DNA from: Symbiodinium natans
Lineage: Eukaryota; Sar; Dinophyceae; Suessiales; Symbiodiniaceae
Direction of reading: 5' to 3'
Length of the DNA: 64,000 nt
Assembly: GCA_905221605.1 (NCBI GenBank)
Contig: CAJNDS010000202.1
Coordinates: 184,001 to 248,000, forward strand
Shown here: positions 44,783 to 56,832 of the stretch, in pieces
Layout of the letters: each line of letters opens with the position of its first letter
Position numbering within the stretch: position 1 is the stretch's first letter
Notes under the pieces: model-generated
Told to the model about the DNA's origin: nothing
Database searches by the model: none
Seen by the model: the letters and a program-made list of their open reading frames with translations, nothing else
Position numbers and translations under genes: made by a program

Positions 44783-45762
44783 CTCGGGCCCGTACCCTAG
44801 GAATGGGAAAGGCTGTGCATATTCCCAGGCCCCACTGCCGTCTGCGAACTAGTGAGCTAGGGCAGTGAGGGCAGCACCCTCAATGCTTGCAGGGTTCCGA
44901 GCTTTCGGACTTGATCTTGCCAAGGGGGGCCTTGCACTTGGAGGTTCACAAGGCTGTGCGCGCCTTCCTTGTTTATGCTGGGGTTAATAAGGGCACCAAA
45001 CCCTAAGAAACAGCGAACAAGGGCATCCGTCCTAGAACCCAGAGCCCTAGCCCGGCATGGAACATCCCCAACCTCTTCCCCTGCTTCGCAGGAGCCAAGT
45101 GCTGGCATTCCGCCCCGAAAGGGAGCGGAGATGACCGTCAGGATCCCGAGCAGGATGATTAGGATCGTTTGGGGCCTAAACACACCGGAGAGTGAGTTTC
45201 TGAGGAGGCTTTGGAGGTCGAGATTCAGCTTTCTTTTGCCGCCCGCCTGGCTGCCTTGCTCGATTTTGGGTCTAAGGCATTCTAAGGGTCTAGGCTTTAG
45301 GGTGTTTTTCGGCCTCAGGGCATTGCGGAACTGTTCGTGTGGGCATAGGGGTTTCCTGCACCCAAGCAGGTTCTTTAAGACCGTGTGTTGCTCCGGGGTC
45401 AGGGGGTTTGGGAGGGGGGAGTTGGAGCTTGTGGATGTCTCAACATCTCTTGCCACATGGAGGTTTCCCAAAATAAGGGGTGCCCTTTTGGGGGTTCCTA
45501 TGCTCGGGATCATCATCATATTCTGGGAGTTAGAGTGCCCGCATCCTGACCATAACTGTTACAATCTCGTCTCGCGATGCTTCGCAGCGTGAGGTGAGAC
45601 TTCGCACGCCCGAGGCGTGCGGGACAAGTCGCATACCGAGCAGCTCTGTGTGAGAAGTGCATTTCAACTAGGCCGCAGCTCCCTACACGCCGTGATGTTT
45701 CGTTGTACCTTCTGGCAAAAAAAAGGCAAGTGCTCCCTCCCCTGTAGCCCTGAAGCCCGAAC

Positions 45763-45830
45763 CCTAAACCCTAAACCCTAAACCCTAAACCCTAAACCCT
45801 AAACCCTAAACCCTAAACCCTAAACCCTCC
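45763..45830 (-). repeat. Telomere-like array
   Basis: About nine perfect CCCTAAA units. Confidence 0.95.
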
Positions 45831-45851
45831 TGCCACTCAGAGTTATGCGTC

Positions 45852-45888
45852 CTCGGCAGATCCCCGGCGCATCGACATCTTCATGTTC
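45852..45888 (-). CDS. Possible exon of unrecognised gene
   Basis: EHEDVDAPGICR, phase 0 after 47267-47336; GA donor. Other frames are also open. Confidence 0.4.
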
Positions 45889-48800
45889 CTCGGATGTCAT
45901 TGGCGTCGTGAACCCTGAAGTCCGAAACCCTACCTGGGACCCTCTTTACCTACAGTCTAGTAGCAACTACCCTTATAATTACAGTAGGTATAGCCCATAA
46001 AAACTGTAGGTAAAGAGGGTCCTAGTAACCCCTTTCCAACGGACTTTGGCAAGCCTTTTGAACCCCAAAACCGCTGACAGCTCATGTGCCGCCAGCTTCA
46101 GGCTTCATTCTGCAAACGGCCTGTGCAACGAAGCACATCTTTTCCCCGTATTGGCTCAACATGGGGTCCCGCTCCTCTCTGAGACGCAGGTGCTGCGGCT
46201 TCGGGAGGGTGCCTTAAACCCTATAAACCCTAAACCCGAAGCCCTAAACCCTACACCTTGTGGTGACCATCTGACAGGCAACAGGCTCTTCATGTCCTTT
46301 GGGCCTCGGGGGCATGCTGTCCTTAGAACCTTCATGGAAGTAATATTTCATAATATTCGTTTGGGTTGTCTATAAAAAACAAACAAATAGCTATTTATAA
46401 AAAGGCACGAGGGGGCTCTTGTACCGAGCACTTGGGGACTCCCCTCCTCTAGAGGCCTATGCCCGCGATAGGTGAGGTCTCCCCATCTCCATACTTCAGG
46501 TCTGGGAGTTCCCGCAGGGTTTGCGCAGTCCACGGCCCACTGGCACGCGGCTTGTGTAGAGCTTCATGCTTGGGACTTGGGGCGCATGGAAATGGGCCCG
46601 GATCCGCGCACATTCGCGTGCCGCAGATCACCACCAAACAGTGTAACTATAGACCTGAGAGCGCGAGCCAGCAACAGCCACCTTGGCATTTTTCAACAAG
46701 CTTTCTGCATCCGTCAATCCTAAACCTTACGTAATTCCCTTAACCCTCCTTCAACTGGTCCAACTGGTCCAAGTCGTCCAAGGTTCCCGGCCAATGAGGC
46801 ATCGACCTGGCAAGCCGGGGTCAGGTTCGGCTTTTCTTCTTGAGGGCTCAGGGCTTACCTCGGCTTAGGGTTTACATAGGACTTAGGCAAGGTTCATGGC
46901 GTTCAGGGGATCCGGCTCATAGGTATATATATATATATGTATACATATGGTGTTTAGTGGGCTTATGGGGTCAAGAGGCGCAAAGAAGTTTATGGTGTTG
47001 GCCCGGTTTTCAGGGGCTTCCAAGGACTTTATAATGCTCCAAGGCCGTGCTTTGCATTCTCCAGCGATTCAAGGCTTCGTTGGTTCCAGGTTCAGGGCTC
47101 CAGCTTGGGTGATTTTGTATCCTGATCCAAAGCTTAAGCATCCTCTACCCGCCTTCCTCTCAACCCTGAACGCGAAGACTCTCAAGTCCTGCACTCCAAC
47201 CCCCAACCTGCCCCCCGCCCCCAAGGAGCCCTAAGCCGAAGCCCTAAACACAAACATTCTTGGCACCTTCGGCTTCGGCGGTGGTGGAGGCGGCGGGGCC
47301 GGAGGCGGCTTGACGTAGATCTTCTTGCTCAGCTTCCTCGGGCAGAACGGCGTAAGTGTTCAGTGGTTTAGGGTTTAGGGTTTAGGGTTTAGGGTTTAGG
47401 GGACTTACAGTCATGTGTTCTTGGGGGCGTTTTTGTGTTCCAGGCATAGATTGGGTTTAGACCGTACAGCCTGGGTTCCAAGCTGCCTAAGAAATGAAAG
47501 GGTGCCCCTTGTTTGATGCAGGGAACCTAACTCGCAAAAAAAGGGTGGAAAAGGTACTCATTACTGGCAATCCCAGTGCAAGCTTCAAGCGCAGGCTTCG
47601 TCTAGAGCCTGCAAGTACAGGGCTTGAACATTTTCCCTACCTTGGAGTAGACCCTGGAAGAAAATTTTACACTTTTGGGGTATAAGTAGCAAAAAAATCG
47701 GAACCCAGAACCAACCAAAAAAAGGTTATTCCAGTACATGGTACTCCAAAACCCAGCTTCAGAGTTCAAGCTTTCGGCTTGAGGCCTTCGATGCTTTGAG
47801 GGTTTAGGGTTTAGGGTTTAGGGTTTGACAAAGCTTGAACTCTGCCTTCGAACGACAAACGGGCTCGAAGCCCAAAACCCGACGCCCTTTAAACTGCAGA
47901 AAGGCCAAAAACGCCGTTCTAAAGCATTTTGTTCACATTCGAGCTTATCAAGTCACAGTGGCCGGAACCCTTGATCTCATGATGCTACTGCTCAGGAAGA
48001 ATGCCTTCAGTAAGTACTAGGCGAAAGTCTCGAGCAACCGAGCCCTAAAGCCTTAAACACTACCCTTTTTGAACCCAGTCAGCTGGGAAAGGCTGCCCCA
48101 AACCCTATGTACCCTATATCCCTAAACCCTAAACTCTAAACCCTAAACCCTAAACCCCTCAAAGCCTCTAAAAAGGCGGGCGAGTGGCTTGAGCTGAGTA
48201 ATCTCTGGCGCCGTCCTGTCTTTCCTCGCTTCGCGGCCTCGGGGGCTGTCAAAGAACCGCTGCAGGAGTTAGGCGTAAACCCCATAAGCCTCAACCCTAA
48301 ACCCTATAAACCCTGAATTCTGAATTGTCGTTGTTGTTGCTGCTTTTTGAAACCCTAAGAGGCTTTGGGGTTTAGGGGGTTCATGGGGGTGAGTTGATGA
48401 GAGGTTCGTTATTATTTTTCTTTTTTTTTTTTTTTTTTTGTTGGGGGGGGGGGGTGGTGTTGATGAGTGTCTAGGGTTTAGGGGGGGCTCAGAGGTTGAG
48501 GGGTTTGAGGGAGTCTTGGTGTCCGGGCTTGAGGGGTTCCCCTCTAAGGGTTCAGGGTGTAAGGGATTTTCGCAACCACACTGCAAGACGTCCATCGTTT
48601 AAGGGCTTGGTGTTCAGGGTGCCATTGCTAAGATGTCGAGTTTCACTTCACGCTCGGGAGCTCAAGACCCCTTGAGGAACAGCATGTTTTGCGTCCTATT
48701 GCCCTAACCCCCCCTTAACAACCTTACCTAGGGAACCTAGAAATCCACTTTCCGGTCGTCCGAAAGCTAGTGTAACATGTATGCCCCGCCCCTATATACG

Positions 48801-50668
48801 GGGGTTTCCGAAAATAGGGGTACCCTTTTTGAGGGTCCCCCCGTTAGGGGGTTTCTATTCTATTTGGGCTATAAAAAGGGGTACACCATTTTGGGAAATA
48901 CCCACATGATGAAATGAAGGGCTGCAGTCCGGAAACCGAGAAGTGAGCCAGATTGGCCTAAAGTCTTCCATCTCACCCTCACCACGAGTCCAACTCAGTC
49001 CCCCGGCTGATGTCTGGGTTGCTCCAGCACTTGTTGGAGCTCTTGAGGTTCTGCATGAAGACCTCACGCCAAGCAGACCATAGGAGGGCTGACCCTTCCC
49101 CGCCCCGCAACACCTGTTAGAAGACCCCGTCGCGGCAGCTTGTTTCGTACATGCTCGTAATGGCTTTGTCGCAGGGGCCGAGGAGGCGGGGGCTTATGGC
49201 ACAACCGACCCTTGTGTTACAATTGTTACATCTGGCCCCGAGGCTGGGTTACAAGCTCGGAATTTTTGCACGCTGCCACAAGGGCGGGGCCAGCCCCTCA
49301 TTCCAAGTTTGAGAGGTTTGGAGGCTTTGAAGCATGGTTTGGGTCCGAGCCAATGAGTTTTGCTCTTCGTAGAGGACTGGTAAAGCGAGAATCCTGGCAG
49401 GCCCGCACCTTGTGGCCGACCCTTGTGTATCGCTTCTCTTTCAACTCCTCTGTGTTGACGAGCTCCAGCTGAAACTTTGTCTGCCTGGGTCTGTAGATAG
49501 GGTTCGGGCTTGTAGGGCTTAGCGTTGTTGGGCTTGGGATTCGCGGCCTTTTTATGGTACACGACCATACAATGAGGAAACATGAGCAGGAGAGGGGTTG
49601 ACAGAGATGAACTTAAAAAGTAGTTTCAACGTTGAGTCCCCAGGGAGCTGAATACCTCCTGAACCAAGGGGGCAAAACCTTTAACAGACCACTTTGCGAA
49701 GGGGACTGTTTCCCCAAAAAGCTATAAGCATATGTATATATATATATATGTACATATAGACATACACATACATGTACATATAGACATACACATACATATA
49801 TATATATGCTCATACATAGTTCTCCTTAAGCTAGAGGGTTTAGGGCTCTCCAACTTGCCAGGGTTCACATGGTGCCAACAGAACTCTCTCTTCAACCCGG
49901 CAGTTTAGGCAAACAACGCATGGTCATTTCTCTAATTTAGGATCCCCTCGAGGTCCCTATCAGAAGGCGGCCCCGAGCATCTAGGGCACCTGAAAAGTTA
50001 AAAGGGAGACCCTGATTTAGAGGACTGACCAGATGCCTTTCCTCAAGTTTCGGGATGCGCGATCAAGCCGGAGACTCTTGGGTTGTAAATGTTGGGTTTG
50101 GGAGTTTTTGGGCCCATTTATTTGGGGGGATCTTTGGGGTTTAGGGCTGGTTGAAGCTCAAAGCCCCCATGCTCCCGAATTACTTGCTGCCGAAGAGCTT
50201 GTGCACCTCGAAGAGCTTCTTGCGGGTCTGCGTTTCCCAGTCGTCACCTCAGCTACAAGGCCTCCCCCCTCCCCCCCCCCCCCCCCAAAAAAAAAAAAAA
50301 AAACAAAACATATGAACAAATCAAAAAGAGTTAGGGATTCGGGCCTGGCTTAGGGAAGTCATTCTAACAAGCGCCTGAGGAGGTACCTTTCTGAAGGGTT
50401 TGGGGGGGGGGGGGGGGGAGGAGGTTCCTTCGGGCTTCAGGATTTCTATCGGAACCCACTTGAAAAGGAGTTGTAGTTTATGAGGCTTACATAAGGAAGC
50501 CTCACAAGAACGTCCAAGTTGCTGAGGGCCAGGAGGTGCGCTACTCGCGCCATCTCCCGATCCTGGGGGTTTCAAGAGCCCCGATGTTGCTTTTGAGTGA
50601 TGGAATGTAGCCGTTGTCAATTGCAGCCAAGGGGCCCTGAGATACTGCTTAAAGACGTCCATGCGCTC
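45852..50668 (-). CDS. Unrecognised protein with proline-rich stretch, multi-exon
   Basis: Seven candidate exons: 50636-50668 (ERMDVFKQYLR), 50207-50247 (DDWETQTRKKLFE), 49421-49447 (ELKEKRYTR), 49008-49062 (VFMQNLKSSNKCWSNPDI), 48195-48237 (REARKDRTAPEIT), 47267-47336 (KLSKKIYVKPP, then a run of Pro and KPK) and 45852-45888 (EHEDVDAPGICR). From 50247 down to 45888 codon phase is continuous across all junctions, including two split codons, and each exon begins after AG before G. That internal agreement is the main evidence. I do not recognise the family. The proline-rich segment could bind WW or SH3 modules. It could be a separate gene or the N-terminal part of the WW gene that follows on the same strand. 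Confidence 0.6.
45932..46026. mobile_element. Palindromic element, family 1
   Basis: Second copy, with near-perfect inverted ends and an AT-rich centre. Confidence 0.78.
47267..47336 (-). CDS. Exon of unrecognised gene, proline-rich
   Basis: KLSKKIYVK followed by Pro-rich residues and KPK; GT donor. Confidence 0.68.
48195..48237 (-). CDS. Exon of unrecognised gene
   Basis: REARKDRTAPEIT between two split codons, both completed correctly by the neighbouring exons. GC donor. Confidence 0.62.
48792..48908. mobile_element. Palindromic element, family 6
   Basis: Aligns along its length with 44098-44226. Confidence 0.72.
49008..49062 (-). CDS. Exon of unrecognised gene
   Basis: VFMQNLKSSNKCWSNPDI plus one base of a Ser codon finished by 48195-48237. 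GC donor. Confidence 0.65.
49421..49447 (-). CDS. Exon of unrecognised gene, 27 nt
   Basis: ELKEKRYTR, exactly nine codons; GT donor. Confidence 0.58.
49727..49812 (+). repeat. TA/CATA microsatellite
   Basis: TATATATG and ACATACACATACATGTACAT units, internally duplicated. Confidence 0.9.
50207..50247 (-). CDS. Exon of unrecognised gene
   Basis: DDWETQTRKKLFE; AG|G acceptor, GT donor; next exon continues in phase 0. Confidence 0.62.
50636..50668 (-). CDS. Exon of unrecognised gene
   Basis: 11 codons, ERMDVFKQYLR; AG|G acceptor, GC donor. One exon is missing before 50207-50247. Confidence 0.55.
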
Positions 50669-50861
50669 CTGTAAGGCATGTGAGTCTGGGCTCCACATGG
50701 CAGGAGTTGAGGGCATTCGGTGCCCTCCCTCCCCTTTGGCTGCGAGGTCCTAAGATCTGCCACAGGCTAGGGTCTCTTTATGGATATCTTGCGTACTGAG
50801 GTACTGAGATTCCCAAGCCCTCTCTAAGTCCTGAATAAGAAGCCACGGACTGAAGGAGGTC

Positions 50862-50879
50862 CCCCCCCCCCCGCCCCCC

Positions 50880-50911
<32 letters not shown>
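50862..50911 (+). repeat. C(n)A(n) composite tract
   Basis: C-rich run followed by 31 A. Others of the same polarity: 14344-14375, 14484-14508, 50271-50303, 59872-59896, 63552-63589; reverse complements at 2287-2320, 6597-6615, 7518-7537, 48421-48454 and 52021-52057. Confidence 0.95.
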
Positions 50912-50913
<2 letters not shown>

Positions 50914-51620
50914 AATCTTCTGCCTCCTTGCCCACGGGTCTGGCTTTCGAGGCGGAGAAGTCCTGAGAGGCATCTTAAGGCATCGGCTCCCCTCTGAGAC
51001 GACTACTAAAAACCGCGGTGAGGGGGGGTGTGGTATACATATGTATATATGCATGTACATATATATATATATATGTATATGTGTGTGCCAGTTTATCCAG
51101 AAGGAACAAGCATGCAAATGACCCAGCGCAACATGTCCCAGCTTTTGAAGGGGTTGGCCCCAAAAACCATCGTGGGGATGAATCCAATGAAGCCCAAAAG
51201 AACCCCCCCCCGCCCCTAAACCCTGAAAGCACCCGAAAGCAGCGCCCAAGCAAGTACCCTAAAGCCTAAAGCCTAAAGCCTAAACCCTAAACCCTAAACC
51301 CTTCCTAAACCCAAGATTGTGCTTTGGTCTAGGACCTAGGAATTGTCAACCAACCCCTTGGAAGTACAGTCCGAATCCTAAAAACCTATACCTGGAAGCC
51401 TAAACCCTCCCAAATCCCTGAAACACTAAACTCCCCCAAAAAAGCCCTGAAACCCTAAACCCCAAACCCTAGACTCCCTATAAAAACCCTAAAACCCCCC
51501 AGGAAAGCTGTTGCTAATTTCCCTCCCGGGCGTCGCTTCCGCTTCCCCTGTTCCGGGATCCCTGGGAGACGGCCCTCTCCTGGCCGGGGGGGGGGGGGGG
51601 CTAGAAAACCTCATTGAAGT

Positions 51621-51685
51621 TTGGGGTTTAGGGTTTAGGGTTTAGGGTTTAGGGTTTAGGGTTTAGGGTTTAGGGTTTAGGGTTT
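51621..51685 (+). repeat. Telomere-like array
   Basis: About eight TTTAGGG units. Confidence 0.94.
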
Positions 51686-51787
51686 GGGGGGGCTTAGGGT
51701 TCAGGATGCTTAGCCAAAAATTCACAAAAGCACCCTAACTTCGTGTCATGTCCTTATGACGAGTTGCTGCGGAAGGGACCCTCGTAA

Positions 51788-51892
51788 GGGTCCATGTACC
51801 CATTTTAGTATATACTTGGGCCCTAAAGCTACCCTATGGGAACCCTTTTAAGGCCCAAGTATATACTATACAGGTACATGGACCCTTTGGGA
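51788..51892. mobile_element. Palindromic element, family 2
   Basis: Aligns over its full length with 18979-19087, including the loop, with few differences. Confidence 0.82.
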
Positions 51893-52020
51893 GGGAGCCC
51901 TATAGGCCTATCAGCCCACGCTGAGAGTCATTCGGAGTCTGAAGCTTTGAGGTCTGTGAAGACCACAAGAACCCTAACCTACAGGGCAGGCAGGAGCTGA
52001 GAGCTGCAGCTGACATGACC

Positions 52021-52198
52021 TTTTTTTTTTTTTTTTTTTTTGGGGGGGGGGGGGGGGTTTAGGGTTTAGGGTTTAGGGTTTAGGGTTTAGGGTTTAGGGT
52101 TTAGGGTTTAGGGTTTAGGGTTTAGGGTCTAGGGTCTAGGGTTTAGGGTTTAGGGTTTAGGGTTTAGGGTTTCGGGTTTAGGGTTTAGGGTTTAGGGT
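52021..52198 (+). repeat. T(n)G(n) tract running into a telomere-like array
   Basis: About 20 T and 17 G (52021-52057) followed directly by some 20 TTTAGGG units with rare variants. Confidence 0.95.
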
Positions 52199-52356
52199 CC
52201 AGAGTACGTAGTACCTTCATTTTCTCTTCATAAGGCTTGTGAGGGCTCTGAAGCTGCGGCGTAAGGCGCCTGCTTCGAGAAGGCTTCAAGAAGGTCCCAG
52301 TTCCAGGTGCTGCGCTAGTCCAAAAAAATCGCCAGAAGCCCAGGGCTCCGGATCTA

Positions 52357-52451
52357 CCTGGGAGCCTCTTTACCTACGGTTTTATGGGTTATTCCTACTC
52401 ATTCAGGGTACGTAGTTACTACTAAACAAACGGTAAATAGTCCCAGGTAGG
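52357..52451. mobile_element. Palindromic element, family 1
   Basis: Third copy, more diverged (TTTACCTACGG end). Confidence 0.72.
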
Positions 52452-52496
52452 CTGACATCTTTTGCCATTTGAAGCCCGCGCCTGCGGCGGCGCTTC

Positions 52497-52540
52497 CTGA
52501 AGCACGTCGGTGGTGAGCTCGCCGCCCTCGCGCAGAAGAC
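52497..52540 (-). CDS. Candidate exon
   Basis: LLREGGELTTDVLQ, AG|G acceptor, GA donor. Gene membership unknown. Confidence 0.5.
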
Positions 52541-52871
52541 CTGGGGTTGCGTGTAGCTGGCAATGTCGACAATTTTCCTGAAATCTGGTGACTTTCACAA
52601 TGCACACCCCCCATGTTGTAGAAAGAGCTGAAGCAAGACCGGCATGCGGCTGGAAACACTTCTCCCGGAACCCCACACACCTGCCCGTCGCATGCTCCCA
52701 AACTGCTCAGCCAAACGGAAACTCCAAGTCCCCACACCCTGAGCCCGCGCCAAAGCCACGAACCCTCCACCACAGAGCTCACGAAAGAACTGCGGTTTAC
52801 TCCCTGAACCCCACCGGAAAGAAACCCTGAAACCTTTTCGAACCTGGCTCTCGTCGTTCAGCTGAAAGCTG

Positions 52872-52938
52872 AGTATGTAAAATAATGGTACTTTTTTATG
52901 GGTTTTGGGCTATTTTTTACATACTTTGGGGGTCCAGG
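52872..52938. mobile_element. Palindromic element, family 10
   Basis: TATGTAAAATAATGGTACTT matched by GCTATTTTTTACATACTT. Related copy 40685-40750. Confidence 0.65.
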
Positions 52939-53879
52939 TAAACCCCTCAAACCCTGAACCCTGAACGAAGCCAGTCGGCCAGTGGAGCTGGTCCCTGCGT
53001 GCGGTAGCATGGGCTGCAATGGGACGTTGGAGACTCGCCGCCTCCTTGGCCACGTGTCGTCTCGTTTCAGGGAGTGGCTAGGTTGGCGTTTCGGGTATTT
53101 TGCATTTTCCTTATTTGGGTATAGTCCGCATGGGGCTACGATAGAATTTGCTTTTTCGGAGGGAAGACAGCATCGGGGTCGCAGAGAAGATTGTTTGGGA
53201 ATTTGTGGCTTGAAAGCTTGTTCAGTTAGGGACTTTGGGGGGACGCGCTGGGTTTCGGAACGGCTCAAGCATTGGAAGTCGTTTAAATTCATGTTTTCTA
53301 AGTCTTTGGCGTTGAGGTTCTGCAGGCTTTACGCTCCTGAGCCGTTGCAGGGTTCAAGCCGGAGGTTTGCCTGCAGCTGCCATGCATTGGGACCTTTGAA
53401 CGCCCTGTGTGTTTCAAGTTCCTGTCGCGTGCCACACTGCCAACGCGTACCTGCTAAGCGAGATACATGCATAGTAAGCCCTACATTCTCCCCCGCCGCA
53501 CGCCAGCATCCTTGACCCCAAGCCTCTGGATCTTTGCAACCCCGCAGCCCTCAACCCTTAACCCATTTTTTGAACTACGGACTTTGAAGCTGCCAGCAAC
53601 TTCTCAGAAGTCACATCACGCAATCTCACGCAAATTGATCCTAAACCGTAAGCCCTAAACCTTATATGGGTCGGTGGTCTCTTTAAGTAGGGCTTCTGTT
53701 TTAAAGGGCACATATTCGGGGTAAAGAAGCCACCGGCCTTTATCACCTGAACCCGAAGTCCAAGTGTCACAGCAGTGCCCAGGTTGGACTGCCTGCGGCC
53801 ACCGGTTGGGCGCGGTGGCACGCCGAGATTCCTCTGCACATTAGGAGGAATCCTCCCTCCCCTAACAACAACATATACA

Positions 53880-54060
53880 TCTATATAGATATATATGTAT
53901 GTGATATTATTATTATCATTATTGTTATTAATATTCTTCTTCTTATTACTATGATTATTATTATTCATCCCCTAACAAGTTAGGCTATAAAAAACAATAG
54001 TAATGATACTAATAATCATAATAATAATTATTATTTAGTTTATGTTTGATTATGATTATT
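53880..54060 (+). repeat. AT-rich trinucleotide microsatellite
   Basis: ATT/TTA-rich imperfect repeats with a TATA run at 53880-53900. Confidence 0.85.
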
Positions 54061-54760
54061 GTGATTATGGTGGTGGTTAATATTTTATTACTTTTTGTAT
54101 GAGGGGTGGTGGGGTTTACAAGGGGGGCGTAAACGTTGCCGTGAGGCGAGAAGAGTTGAGCAATATGAACCCCCAACACTCGAAGTTGGGTCAACGGTCA
54201 ACACGTCCTGGCCCTCCTTGAACAAAGGGGTCACGCAAGGGGTTTAGGGCCTTGGGCTTAGGATTCCTGGGCCTTTTGGGTCTGCGGGATTTTGAGTCGG
54301 GGCTTGTCGGGTTCGGGTTTGGGAGTCCGCAATCAAGCTCAACGGCACAAGAAGCTGAAACGGCCGATCGAGTGGCTGCCGGACCAACTTTGCAAGCGGG
54401 TGCTCCTGAGACATCGGCAGCTTTCGGATTGCAAAGGGTTATTGTGGGCCCTTTTAAACCCTAACCCCTAAAGATCCCTCAAGCCAAGCCTTACACTCTA
54501 ATTAAAGCCAAAACTAAGATGGGCTGCGGGTTGAAGGCTTTCAGGACCGAAGCTCCATTTCCCAGCCGCATGGTGGTTTGGGATGTCCGTCGTGTTGATG
54601 TCTTGAGTAAGCGGGAGGTACATGGGGGGGCCTTCAAGGAGCACTCCTACAACAGCCGAGGCATCGACAATTGCAGGAGCTTTCATCCTCATGCACAACC
54701 AAAGGAACCCCAACTGTTCATTTTCTAACTACTGGCCGCTGGCCTAAGTGAGCCTCTACA

Positions 54761-55997
54761 ACCCCGAAACCCCTAAAGCCCTAAAGCCCTAAACCCCTAA
54801 ACCCCTAAACCCCTAAACCCCTCCCTAAACCCCTAAACCCCTCCCTGAACCCCTAAACCCCTAAACCCCTAAACCCCTAAACCCCTAAACCCCAAAACCC
54901 CAAAACCCCAAAACCCCAAAACCCCAAAACCCCAAAACCCCAAAACCCCAAAACCCCAAAACCCCCAAACCCCAAAACCCCGACCCCTAAACCCCTAACC
55001 CCTAAACCCCTAAACCCCTACCCTAAACCCCTAACCCCTAACCCCTAAACCCCAAACCCTAAAAAACCCTAACCCTAAAACCCCTAAACCCCTAAAACCC
55101 CTAAACCCCACCCCCTAAGCCCTAAACCCCTAACCCTAAAGCCCTAAGCCCTAACCCTAAAGCCCTAAACCCCTACCCCTAAACCCTAAAGCCCTAAGCC
55201 CTAAGCCCTAAAGCCCTAAGCCCTAAACCCTAAAGCCCTAACGCCTAACCCCTAAACCCCTAACCCTAACCCTAAAACCCCTACACCCCTAAACCCCTAA
55301 ACCTAAGCCCTAAACCCCTAAACCCCTAAAGCCCTAAACCCCTAACCCCTAAGCCCTAAGCCCTAAAAGCCCTAAAGCCCCCCTAGCCCTAAGCCCTAAC
55401 CCCTAAAGGCCCTAACAGCCCTAAGCCCTAAATCCCTAAACCCCTAACCGCTAAGCCTAGCCCTAAGCCCCTAAAGCCCTAAAGCCTAAAAGCCTAAAGC
55501 CCTAAAGCCCTAAAGCCTAAAGCCCCTAAAAAGCCCTCCAAGCCCTAAGCCTAAAGCCCTAAACCAAAGCCCTATTCCCCTAAAGCACCCTAAAGCCCTA
55601 AGCCCCTAAAGCCCTAAGCCCTAATCCCGAAGCCTTTAAAGCCCTAAATCCCTAAAGCCCTAAAAGCCCTAAGCCCTCAAGCCCTAGCGCCCTAAGCCCA
55701 GCCCCTAAGCCCTAAAGCCAATAAAAACCTAAAACCTAAAGCCTAAAGCCCTAAACTAGCCCTAAAACCCTAAGCCCTAGCCCTAAACCCCTAACCCCCT
55801 AAAGCCCTAAAGCCCTAAAGCCCTAAAGCCCTAAAGCCCTAAAGCCCTAAAGCCCTAAAGCCCTAAAGCCCTAAAGCCCTAAACCCCTAAACCCCTAAAC
55901 CCCTAAAGCCCTAAACCCCTAAACCCCTAAAGCCCTAAAGCCCTAAAGCCCTAAAGCCCTAAAGCCCTAAACCCCTAAAGCCCTAAACCCCTAAACC
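54761..55997 (-). repeat. Degenerate telomere-like array, 1.2 kb
   Basis: Continuous block of CCCCTAAA, GCCCTAAA, GCCCTAA and related units, with a run of about ten CCCCAAAA units near 54891-54976. Unit type changes along the block: CCCCTAAA, then CCCCAAAA, mixed degenerate middle, then regular AAAGCCCT units to the end. Confidence 0.95.
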
Positions 55998-56251
55998 TGC
56001 AAGTGCAACAACTTGGGCCCCACCCTGCATGGCCAAGGTTCCGGTGACAGTCCCGCAGCAGAAATTCGCGCCGACTCCTGCGAAGATCGCCAGGGGGATT
56101 AGTATGGTGAGTTCTCTCTGATTTAGGGGGTTTAGGGTTTAGGGTTTAGGGTTTAGGGTTTAGGGTTTAGGGTTTGGGGTTTAGGGTTCGCTGAATTAGG
56201 GCCTGTTTTGGGCTACCCCAAATTAAGAGGGGCCGCCTTATCACAAGGACA

Positions 56252-56330
56252 CCCCAAAAGGACCCGCATTTAGAGACGAGAAATCACAACAACCCCCCAA
56301 AAGGACCCGCATTTAGAGACGAGAAATCAC
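56252..56330 (+). repeat. Direct repeat, 36 bp x2
   Basis: CCCCAAAAGGACCCGCATTT plus 16 more bases, repeated exactly at 56252-56287 and 56295-56330, seven bases apart. Confidence 0.93.
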
Positions 56331-56777
56331 CGTCTAGCAGGACGCCCCACGCTGGTGCCTCTATCTAACACAAACCCTAAACCCTAAACCCTAAACCCTA
56401 AACCCTGAACCCTAAACCCTAAACTGGCCTGGAGCCCTGCATCTACCCACAGAGAGGATAGTGGCTGGAGATGAGAATGTCGCGGGAAGATTCGTTTGTT
56501 ATGTTACAATCAGTTTAGGGGCATTCAGAGACTCGGGGTTTTTAGGGCGTTCAGGGTCTGTCGTGCTCAGAGCTTAGGGCATGATGAACGACGTCTGGAG
56601 GGATCTTGCCTCGCAGGCACCCAGTACCCGCCAAAGAGGGGGCTACAGGTTTCCTGGACATGTGTAGCTTCTGCAGCTTGAGATGCCTTGAACCAACTGA
56701 ACACAATGTTGATTGAGGCATGAAGCAGGGTGTAGACTTCCAGGGAGAAAAACACGTTTGGGAAGAATACCCTGTAC

Positions 56778-56832
56778 CTACCACCTAAACACTACCAGCC
56801 CTATATATACCACCTAAACACTACCAGCCCTA
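56778..56832 (+). repeat. Tandem 27-bp repeat x2
   Basis: TACCACCTAAACACTACCAG followed by CCCTATA, repeated twice in tandem. Confidence 0.9.

Noticed and set aside
54891-54976. CCCCAAAA run as evidence of ciliate DNA
   Set aside because: It is embedded in CCCCTAAA/GCCCTAAA variants, so local mutation and amplification explain it better.
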